From Datura wrightii (lineage: Eukaryota > Streptophyta > Magnoliopsida > Solanales > Solanaceae), in assembly GCA_035772735.1 (NCBI GenBank), contig JASDFA010000003.1:99071001-99135000 (forward strand): a DNA stretch of 64,000 bases, in the 5' to 3' direction. The notes beneath the pieces were generated by a model. It saw nothing but the letters and a program-made list of their open reading frames with translations. It searched no databases and was not told the origin of the DNA. This document shows positions 44,663 through 54,710 of this stretch, piece after piece. Made by a program: the position numbers and the translations under genes. Within the stretch, counting starts at the first letter, position 1; each line of letters starts with the position of its first letter.

Positions 44663-46569
44663 ATTAGTATCTTTTTTGGGCCAACTTTTAGCATCATTTG
44701 GTCCACCATTAGGTCCATTAACCCATGTTGTTTTTGCCCCAAATATGACCTCGTAACATGATCTACTTAGAGTAAGTAGATGATGCACCTATCAGTCACC
44801 TTTTAGCTTAAATAAGTCTAGGAATCCATCAATTATTTTGTTCCATCTTTAAAACATTCATACTCTTGGCACAAATATGATTTCACCATGAGCTTGAGTA
44901 TTTTCGTTGATGTTAACTAAGTTATATATGTGTTGAAAGGTACAGGCTTTTCAAGTCCCAGCCTAGGGCCTAAGCGAGATTGGCACTCGATGCTCTTTAT
45001 GGCCCTAATGTACTACTCAACTGGCATGAAACTGTGAGCAACATCAAATAAAGATAGAACGTGAGTAACAAAATCTGAGCATACTGAGATAAATCATACA
45101 ACTAAGGTACTTTCACAAAATTACTAGTTTATAAAAAAGTGGCACAATGATTAAAATCAGATAAAGCAAAATAAAACACTTTTTGACAGTCTGTAAAACC
45201 TCTAAACAACATGAATATTAGATTTATCAGGACAAGGCCCCTACCGTTGCTCTAACCAAAACTATGCATGGTTGAGGGATAGTAGATACACCAAGAGAGA
45301 GTTGCGCTCACCAAAAGTTGAACTGGGAGGATCCTACTGAGCTGCTCATCTGAGAGAGTCTATAACTGAGGCTGCATAATAAAACAATGCAGCATCCCAT
45401 ATAAGGAGGGGCATTAGTACAAGGAATCGTACTATAAGTAAAATAGTAAAAAGGTATCATAAATCTCATAGGAGTAAAGGAAACCATGCATGAAAATCAT
45501 AATTAAACATGTACAATATTGTAGGATTCAAAAAGAAAAACATGCAATTTTTCCTTAAGATTTATAATCATAAAATAATTTGTGATACTATGAAACTTCA
45601 TGGCTTAGCCGACATAAAACACCATTTTCATATGGCGTCTAATCTATGCCCAATCAACTAAGCTATCACCTATCTTGCCACAAAGGTGACATACATGAAT
45701 GACTTTCTAGGAAAGTCCTTAAATCATACACTATAGGGGAAACATGGGGAGGCGCTCGGCCTAACGGAACATCCATTCCTGCATCGATAAATGTAGTTTC
45801 AAGTAGTTGTCCAGAGGGACATATGTTTTTTGTGTTAACCATTCACTCCCTATGTACATAAATCATGTTCATGAATTTACCTTGTGGAACATAATCATGA
45901 TCTTACTCTTTTATGAAGAGTTCATAACCATGTAGCATGCTTTATCTGAAAGCTTATATTCATTCACCATGGAGAATCATACTCAAAGTTCATAATTTAT
46001 CATAGAAAAAATCATGTTCAAAACTCATGCATCATTATGGTAATCGTTTTCACAACTCATGCATCATCATGGAAAATCATATTCATAGTTCATACTTTCA
46101 AATCAAAAATTTAAAAATCATAGTCATGCTTTCAATTAGAAAAACTCATGCTTACTAATAAAAATTCATATGCCATCATTAAAAGAATTCATTCATAAAT
46201 ACATGTCGCATACTCGAGATAAAATCATAGGGTCATCTCAAATCAAAACATCATAAGTTCGTATTTTCTTTGTCATGAAGGGAAAAAACATTATTTGTCA
46301 TTCTCATGCATAATCATGCAGGAACTTGTAAAACATCTAGCTATAAATCATGGTAGCTCACAATATTCATGAAATTTACGTAACCCAACATGGGGTTTTC
46401 TCAAACTTATTGTAAAACCCTTACAAAATCATGGAGTAGACTTGCATGAGCTAAATGAAAAGCTAGTGGGGAAGAAATATGATGTCCCCACGTTTTAAGG
46501 TTGTCTTAGATACCTTGTTTACTTTAGAAGCAAGAGGAAGCACACAAGTGCAAGCTTAAGAATGGGTTG
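44663..46569 (-). repeat. Minus-strand LTR debris
   Basis: No gene. 44668-44944 may continue the unit interrupted by TE2 (words TTTGGTCCACC, AGGTCC). From about 44950 the text CCTAGGGCCTAAGCGAGATTGG and the CATGCAT/AATCATGG-rich sequence resemble the U5-to-R side of another minus-strand gypsy LTR. Its right side is cut by TE5. Confidence 0.45.
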
Positions 46570-49088
46570 TGATGAGTTTGTAATTTACCAACTCATTAGT
46601 CTTTTAAACATGAGCTTTTGCTTGGTTTTCAAGTAATTTAGGAAGATTTTATTCCTTTCTCTTTGGTTTTTGCAGGTATTCAATTTTAAATAGAGAAAGA
46701 AAAAGGCTGAACAAAAAGAATAGTGATGGTAAAAAGAGGACATGCATTTCGCATGATGACACTTGCGAAACACAGACCAAATGTAGGAGACCACTGCTTG
46801 GAAGTTGAAGGCACACCAATAGAACGCAGGTCAGTACTGGTGATATGTAGGTGCTAATGCAGTACCATGCCTAGACTTTTTGGCCCCTAGCTACGATCGA
46901 GCGTCGTCTCGCTTTTGCATGTGCCTCACAAGTAAACCGTGATCAGAAGGGTAAAATCAACTAGTATACAAAAATAGGAGCAACTTTACCCTATTTTTGT
47001 ACAACATTTGTAGAGAATAGAATATTCCATTCCATGACATTCCACAGTTAGTTTTTTTCTTTTGAGAGAGAAGAAGATAGAGAGAAGTGAGAGATTTTGC
47101 TTCATCTTCTTCATCTTTCTAAGGTAAAAACCTCCATTGAAGAACAACTTCAGCTTGAAGTTTCTTACTAATGATGAATTATAGTGATTCCTTTATTGGT
47201 TTTATCTCTTATTCTTCATTTATGAGTAGCTCAACACCTTGATAGGGGCGTGTGCATGATAGGGACTAAAATTGATTGGGTGTTGCTAGTTTAATCTTAG
47301 AATTACTTATTTAGCATAAATCCATTGTTTTCTCTAAATTATAACTGAAATATCTATAATTGAAAGTATGGATTGTGTTTACTTAGTCTATTGTTTTCTT
47401 GAAAAAGGAGAATAGAATATGGTTTAGAAAACAATGATGGGCAATTGGGTGTTGATTATGTGGACTTGGGCTAGAGATAGACAAAACCCATTTTTATACA
47501 CCCATTAAAGAATTAAAGCTAGAGATAGTTTAATTCTTACCCAAGTTATAGTGGTTGATGTGTATGGGACCTTGGGGTTTGAGAAAACCCAAGAAAAAGG
47601 ACATCATAGTGGTTGAAAAACATCGGGTATCGCCTTGTCCATGATTATTTATGTTCGAAAGTAATGCTTTTATTTGCTAGTTCACTCTAATCCTATTAGT
47701 GCCTCATCAATAGCACACCCCTAGTATTCTCTCATATTGTTACTTCGAAGTTGGTTGCCATGTTTTGTTGATTGAATTTGAATTCGTAGTGTGGTCGTAC
47801 AGCCCTAGTATTTACTTTTCTAGGTTTGATACAATGATGCTATTCCATTCATATTGATAAACGATTTTCATTTGTATCAGTCTTCATTCCCTGTAGATTC
47901 AACCCTGACTCAGGAGTGGGTAAATTATATTTCAACAACCGTTTACACTTTTTCCTAGAAATGAGTGGATATGCACATCATCAATTTTGGCACTGCCGCC
48001 GGTGAATGAGATTTGATAACCTTTAGTTGTTTGTTGATTTGAAATAATCGAGCATATAGTGCGAATTTACATTTATTGTTGTGTTTTTCACTACTTGTTT
48101 AGGTTGGATGTAATGAGTCACGTCTCGCTAGTAGGTTCCCTAAATGGACACATGGATAAAGACGAGGAAAAGCACATGTTGCCTGATGTAGCGGGTGCCA
48201 TTCGCCTACCACCTACGTTAGAAAATGTGGTGTTTCATGTGATTAGCACCATGTTGCACTTGCTACAAATGAAAGGAATCTCTGGAGGGTAGCCAAACGA
48301 AGATGTTAATAGAAAACATTGCAACTTTCTTTAAATATGCCAACCTTTCATGTCACCAGCATTAACCAAGAGTCGATTTGACTAAGTCTTTTCCCATTCT
48401 TATTGATGGGAGAAACCACTGTTTGGTTAGAGGAGCTGCCCCCCGGGTGTATTACATATTGGAAAGAGTTGAGAGAGGTTTTCTTGGATAGGTTCTTCCC
48501 TCCCTCAAGGATGTTGCAATTGAGGGATGACATCCCAACTTTAGACAACTCCCGACTGAACCTTTGCATGAGGCTTGGCTCCAATTCAAAAAGAAAGTTG
48601 CAACATGTCCAAACCATGGGTTGCCAGAAGAAGTTCTTCTCCAAAGCTACTATCATTCTCTTGACTCAATCAACAAATTTGTGGCCAATAATCTCACTAG
48701 TGGGTCCTTGATGGACAAAACATATCAGTTGGCCAAAGACCTTTTAGACCGGATGACCAAGACAAACCGAGCATGCCACACTGGGGACACCGAGGTGCAC
48801 ACAAGTGCTTTTAGTCCAGTCTTATGACTATAGAGATGAGAAAATCAGATGAGGATAGGGATGAGACCTTAGCAAAAGTGATGACTCATCTTTAGTGTAT
48901 GACAAAGCATGTGATGGGAGTTGGTGCCAAGAGTGTAAATATTGTTGGAACCCAAGGCCATGTGCAATGTTAAGGTGAGGCTTCACCTCCAAGATACGAA
49001 GAATAGTGTCAATATATAGGTGGCCAAATTGGGGGGGGGGGGTTCTCCTCCTAGATATCAAGGTGTCAACCAAGGTCTTTGGCATTGA
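46570..49088 (+). mobile_element. TE5: Athila-like element, 5' LTR and gag, truncated by TE6 insertion
   Basis: The presumed 5' LTR runs from TGATGAGTTTG (46570) to about 47980. A decayed Athila-type primer site (TTTTGGCACTGCCGCCGGTGA) lies near 47985-48005, then a gag pseudogene. The rest of the element would lie beyond TE6 and is not visible. The LTR start is placed by analogy with the inverted-repeat starts of TE3 and the 36114 solo LTR. Confidence 0.65.
48113..49088 (+). pseudogene. TE5 gag, decayed
   Basis: ATG at 48113 (MSHVSLVGSLNG) starts a frame that breaks after about 60 codons. The gag core continues in other frames: GETTVWLEELPPGCITYWKE, FLDRFFPPSRMLQLRDDI, LHEAWLQFKKKVATCPNHG, LPEEVLLQSYYHSLD and GSLMDKTYQLAKDLLDRM. 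It is a Retrotrans_gag-type protein of an Athila lineage, distinct from TE4 and TE6. A G run at about 49031-49042 may mark a slippage mutation. TE6 enters at 49089. Confidence 0.8.
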
Positions 49089-49634
49089 TGTTGTGCATAT
49101 TTTTATGCCCATTTGAATATTTTTACCCATATTGAATCATGTTTTGCATTTACAATCCTTAATTTATGCTTAAATTCATGTATGTGTATGTTTTATATGC
49201 TAACAAATTACTTGAGTTGATTTGAGAAAAGAATTAAGCAAAATTTGCTCGAAATGACACAAGGAATTAAGATTTGAGGAGCTGAATTGTCTGGTTCAAT
49301 GGCTGGTGCCTTGCTTAAAGTCCCACACTTTAGAGAATGAAAACTTCAGGTTGGGGCGCGCCAGCCCTTAAACTTCAGAGAAATGCACTTCACAAACATG
49401 GCGAGATGAGTGGTGCCCCGTGCTAGAGGTGTCCATACTTAGGAAAATTTGATGAACACCTTGGCAAGATAGAGTGGGCAGCACGCTAGGCCTTCTCCGT
49501 AGTTAAAATTTTTGGTAATTTGACTAAGTTTGTGGCAAGAAATATGGAGCGGCATGCTAGGGTCATTCCGGGGAAAAAAAGTTAATTTTAATCACCATGA
49601 TTTGAAGGGCAGAAGTGCCATTTGGAGGCACATC

Positions 49635-49643
49635 TATAAATAG
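49635..49643 (+). promoter_or_regulatory. TATA box of TE6 LTR
   Basis: TATAAATAG about 546 bases into the LTR, a position similar to that of the TE3 LTR. Confidence 0.65.
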
Positions 49644-50711
49644 AGGCCTTAGGCATTTATTAAGCAGTTTTGGACTTCTTCGAGATGTCTTTACTCATTT
49701 ACATTCCGTAGTTCATTTATGAAAGCTTGTAAGCCATTTGGAAGGAAGAAACGGTTCTACAACTAGGTTTTTTCCACCTTACTTCGTATTTTCGTATGAT
49801 GATGACTATATATTTATTTTTTCGCTTGTCTATGAATGTCTAAACTCATATTCTAGGGTTGTGGCCATGGTGAACAGTTAATTTTTGCAAGACGAATTAA
49901 ATTATTTTTGATTCTTCAATTATGGTTATTTGTATTTATTTATGTTAATTTATTATTTATAAGATTGATCATCTTGTAAGTAATATGTTGGCTTTCGATT
50001 GAACTTCGGAAACGGAATCAAAAAGGTAAAAATAAATATAGAGCGGGAATTCGAAGACCCTTGAACCCATTGGTGATAGGATAGAAGTTGTTGTTGAGGA
50101 TAGGGATATACCCTTCAACCCCGTTTAGTTGAAATACAAGTAGGAATAACCGTTATTTCATTTTTCTCCTGCGACCATAGGGATATAGGCATTAGGGTTC
50201 AGGAAATAGTTCTTGGATGCTAAGGATAGTTGTAAGAAATGGGATAGTAAGTTGCGACTAACAATCATAGGAAGAATCATACCAGTTTAATTACTTCTAG
50301 GAAACTCAACTTGAAACTAACCAAGTTCCATTATCCTAGTCCTTTACTATTATCGAAATACGTTCAAGATTGCAATTGTTTTAGTTAACTTTATATTAGA
50401 TGTTTTAGTAGTTTAATTTTTCAAATCAATATTTATTTAACTATTTTGTAGATTAGTGATATTAAAGTGACAACCTTATAATGATTAAATTGTCAAGTCC
50501 CTAGGGTACGATATCTGGACTTCAAAATCCTATATTACTTGATGACCACGTGCGCTTCCATGTGCTTTGGGCGACGTCATGTTTTCGGCGCTGTTACCAA
50601 GAATGTGAATATTGTTTAATCATTTGTAGGTTAGAATTTTATTTCACTAGTATGTATTTTATGTTTGTTTCTTGTTTTTTTTGAAGTTCACAGCGTTGTT
50701 TGCCTAAGTGT

Positions 50712-51827
50712 ATGCCAAGCACGAGAAGTCAGGGACCAACTTTGGCTTCTCTTGATCCTATAACAGAGAGAACCGTTCGAATGTTAGCTATGGAAAGCAA
50801 TAGGCAGGCAACAGGTGAAGAGAATAATAGAGTTCTAGCGATTTATTTTGCTAGGCCTAATCTGGAGAATGCTTCCAAAGCTATCGTCAAATCGTCCATC
50901 ACTAGGAACTTTTAGCTAAAAGAAGTGACTATGCGATTGGTCCAAAACACTTGCCAATTTCAGCGCAAGCCGCATGAGAATACCCATAGGCATATGAATA
51001 CATTTGTATAGCTGAGTGAAAACTTTCACTACTAGAACATGTCAGATGAATATGTCAAGTTGACTCTATTTCGGTTCTCACTGATCAGAGAAACTAAGGA
51101 GTGGCTTTAGAATAAGCCTGCAGGATCCATCATAACTTGGGAGATCCTCTCCAATAAGTTCATTAATCGGATTTTATCTTCGAGAAGAACTAAAGAACTG
51201 AGGAGAAAGATCACCGGATTCAGACAGAAAGATGGAGAAATGCTAGCTCAAGCATGAGAACGTTACAAGGGTTACTTGAGGGATTATCCACACCACATGC
51301 AAGCTTAGGAGATAATTGGGCACAACTTCATTGAGGGTATGAAGCTCAAGTCTAAGATACTCCTTGACGCTACCGCACAAGGACAAATTCTGTCCAAAAG
51401 TTATGATGAAATTTAGGCTCTTTTTAACTTCATGTCTGTGGAGAGTCAGGATTATCAAGAATCAAGTAGAGGATTTGCAGCAGTAAAGGTTCCTAGAAAT
51501 CTTGAGGTGGATGGTGTAGCGGCAATCAGGGTAGACATTAGCCAGTTGGTGAAAGCAACCAGTAAGATAGTGATCATACTAGTGGGAGGCCAAGATCCGC
51601 AGGTACAACTCCCACCACCATTATGTGAGGCGTGTGGAGCAAGCCACGCCTATTCAGGATGTCCTCTTAATCTTAAGTCTATATATTTTGTCAAACAACA
51701 AGGTCATGGTGGAGATTTTGCAGGTAATGGATATAATTAGAGGTATTGGAATGGAGCAAATCCCTCATGGGAAGGGAATCAAAACTTCCAAAGGCCCCAA
51801 AACACTTATCAAAGGCCACAGGGCTAG
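50712..51827 (+). pseudogene. TE6 gag, decayed
   Basis: ATG at 50712 (MPSTRSQGPTLASLD). The core includes VKLTLFRFSLIRETKEWL, FINRILSSRRTKELRRKI, FIEGMKLKSKILLDATAQG and a knuckle CEACGASHAYSGCPLN, the Athila CX2CX3-4HX4C type. Several stops look like TGG-to-TAG/TGA or CAG/CAA-to-TAG/TAA changes (after RNF, KEWL, AQA). The frame is cut by L7 after TYQRPQG. Confidence 0.82.
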
Positions 51828-51950
51828 TGTCAAGACCCAAATATAGTCTCGGATCGAAACACGGGACAACGAACCACGAGAGGCTCCAAGTCGACCCATG
51901 ACATGAACATAACATCTAAGCCCAACATTTTAAATGCGAAAATCTAACAT

Positions 51951-51955
51951 ATAAC
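51951..51955. repeat. TE8 target-site duplication, left copy
   Basis: ATAAC, identical to 62402-62406. Confidence 0.95.
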
Positions 51956-52077
51956 TGTTACACCCCGTAGAATTCCCGGCACTTAGATGACCTATTTCCA
52001 CGTTGGTTAAGCATATTTGAAGGCCATACGTGTTGGAGAAAGGCCCGGGAAAAGATCGAACGAGAAGCCTGTCGAAC

Positions 52078-52164
52078 CATCGCAGAAGGAGCCGAGGCAG
52101 AGCCCCTCCGCGATGGCGGCGTGTCATGGAGGAGGAGCCTCTGCGTTGGCTCCGTGACACGTTG
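52078..52164 (+). repeat. U3 hairpin cassette in TE8 5' LTR
   Basis: Words CATCGCAGAAGG, CGCGATGGCGG, CGTGTCATGGAGG and CTCCGTGACACG. One arm carries a C-to-T change not present in the 3' LTR. Confidence 0.8.
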
Positions 52165-52182
52165 GCTTTGTCCAGGCCCAAG

Positions 52183-52191
52183 TATATAAAG
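52183..52191 (+). promoter_or_regulatory. TATA box of TE8 5' LTR
   Basis: TATATAAAG, matching 4458-4466. The 3' LTR copy at 59766 reads TATATAACG. Confidence 0.75.
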
Positions 52192-54698
52192 CCCCACTTT
52201 GGTTTTAAATGATTATATCCTTAAAAATTTCCAGAGAAACAGAGGGCAACGTAGAGGAAAGGAAAGGAACGAAGGAAATTATATATTTTCGTCCAATTAT
52301 GCTGCCAAACGCTGCCCAAACTCAAATTAATCCCAGATACCGAAGTATTTAGCAGCAGAGAGCATTCCTACGGATTCAGTTTCGTAAAATACGGCCGACG
52401 AATCGTCGAGCCACCGAGCCAAGGTAAGTGGAATTGCTCTAAATTAGTGTCTATGTGTTCCTAGCTGGGAAGTGAATATTTCTCCCTTCTGGGCCGCTGA
52501 AAAATAGCGAGTTTCTGGCCGTCTTTCGATAAGCCTAAGTTTAGGCTATAAACTCTATCGAAAGTGACGTTGCCTTTTGAAATAAAGTTGTATTTAGTGT
52601 TAATTGATATGTTTATGAATGCAGTTGGGAGAAAACAGTTGAAGTACCGGCCGAGCCTCGTCCGACAGACGAATAATTCAAGGATAAGGTATGTAAAGCT
52701 AATTCCTTCGGCAAGTTAGTAATCCAGTACGATAGATAGCGTGATGTACAAAAGAAAGAACTTATAAGTCAAGCACTAAGTCCAGTTTGAATTTAGTAAG
52801 CATGTTTTTATGATATTATGATATACATATACTCAGAATCAAAGTTAGTAAAGCAACATCAGATAGTCAGATGATATCTCAGTTACAGTATAGGCAGACA
52901 GTCAGATAATATCTCAGATACAGTATAGTTCAGTATTGCGTTATTATGAACATTGGTACAACATGAGAAGCATTGGGCTGTAACGTGTACGAGACCTATC
53001 AGTATGTGATGTAATATGCCACGTTAAGATATTGTTGTGTTCAGCTGAAACCCCGCGGCGTAGTATAGTATCCGTAAAGCATTTCCGACATAGAATAGTA
53101 GACTAAAATAAAGTTTAGAAAGTATGTCAGGAATAGTAACTCATGTTACTATAGAAAATCAGTATACAACATAGTTTCAGCAGGAAGTCTATATCATGTT
53201 CAGCATTAGCCTCAGTATAGTCTGGCAGAAGACTATATTCGTAGATACATATATATTACTTCCAGCCTCAGCATGTATTAAGTATGTACACATTTCTATT
53301 ACTAGTCCAGCATATAGTGTCTACAGAAACTTAGTAAACAACAAAGTTTTTAGTATAAACATTTTCTTATATAGCATTTGCTCCAGTACAGCCCGGCAGG
53401 AGACTATACTCATATTTATACATCTTTACCTGCCATAGCACGTATTAAATACGTACAGATTACTATCATTAGCTCAGCATGTAATATATATGATACTTCA
53501 CCCCTATTAGCTTCAGCATGTGAGATACCCAGACAGTATTACCAGTTGAGACCGTTGTGTTGTTTGGGGTTGGATTACCTAGCATCCATGACCGCCCAGG
53601 GTTAATAGCTGTGTCGACTCGTCCGCCAGAGGACGAGGATACGTCACTCTACAGAGTGGCATGCAGTCCCGCCAGGGGACGAAGATGGGATGCCAGTTTT
53701 TCCCCATATTTGTGCCTTGATCGGCCCTTACACACCCCAGTCGAGCGGATACGCCTGAGTGCAGATTCAGGAGTCCTTCGGACTCAGATACGGTTATAGT
53801 CAGGGGCTCAGCGGTAGCACGATATGCCATGTTATGCCATGTTATGCCATGTTATGTTAGATACAAGTAGATCAGCAGTAGCACGATACCTTTCCAGGTA
53901 TGACTCTTACCCTTCCCAGTAAAGATTGAGAGAAGGTATGATTTACATTATCAGACAGTTTGTCTATTCTCTCTACTTCAGTTTCTTCAGTTATATTATT
54001 GTATTCAGATTATTCTTTCAGTTATTGCTTTACATACTCAGTACCAGCGGTACTGACGCCCGATGGGGCGCTGCATTACTTGCCTGCAGGTACTTATAGA
54101 CGAGCAGGTGACACCACGTGATTCCTGTCAGCGATCGAGTATTCAGCTCCTGTCATCCGGAGACTGAATTCCAGAGGTGTACTTCAGTTCTTTTGTTTTA
54201 TAGTACGGGTAGGTCGGGGCCCTGTCCCGACCAGTTCTATTGCTATTCTTAGAGGCTTGCAGTCTATATATTCCCTGTGGTCAGATGAGCCGGTCGTGTA
54301 AGGCCGTGCAGTTGTTTGGTTGTCAGTATTCTTGCTTTCTTTTACTTTGGTAGTGTGGGGCCATAGCTTGCCAGTAGTGGTGACCTTGCCGGTCACGTAG
54401 TTTCCTTTTGTGCTTTATGATTGAGTTGCAGATAACTAGACAGCATGGTGGCCTTGTCGGCCCGCATAGGTTTCCCTGAGATAATATGTTTCTGGTCAGC
54501 TGCTAGTACAGGTACAGAAGGCTATAGGCCAACAGGCCGGGGGCTGTATTTACAACCGTTATATAGCCCTTTGTTTCCAGAAATATGAGTTAGAGCCAGC
54601 CAGGCACCAGATGTGCCCAGGCTTAACAGTCCAGCACGTCAGGTCCTAGTAGGGCACCAGGTGCCAGTCATAGCCCCCAAGGCGGGCTGTGACAAACT

Positions 54699-54710
54699 TG
54701 GTATCAGAGC
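54699..54710 (+). other. TE8 primer binding site
   Basis: TGGTATCAGAGC follows the LTR end after four bases. It is the standard site complementary to the 3' end of initiator-Met tRNA. Confidence 0.92.

Larger units (their letters stand above)
49089..51827 (+). mobile_element. TE6: Athila-like element, 5' LTR, primer site and gag, interrupted by L7
   Basis: The LTR is TGTTGTGCATATTT (49089) to GCGACGTCA (50579), about 1491 bp, with TATAAATAG at 49635. A primer-site relative (TTTTCGGCGCTGTTACCAAGA, about 50582-50602) follows, then gag. L7 interrupts gag at 51828. The distal part and right duplication are outside the window. Confidence 0.75.
51956..54694 (+). repeat. TE8 5' LTR, 2739 bp
   Basis: TGTTACACCCC to GGGCTGTGACA. 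It is collinear with the 3' LTR except that sequence between GGGGCTCAGC (about 53811) and the pentanucleotide array is missing. A short GGTAGCACGATA, resembling a word found about 50 bases downstream, sits at the junction. Confidence 0.95.

Noticed and set aside
44663..44944. Assigning a solo LTR 12777-44944 around TE2
   Set aside because: The end motifs and word theme are suggestive, but the flanking five bases do not match, so it was left as low-confidence debris.
49031..49042. Long G run as a polypurine tract and LTR border
   Set aside because: It lies inside TE5 gag coding sequence and no LTR start follows. A slippage expansion is more likely.
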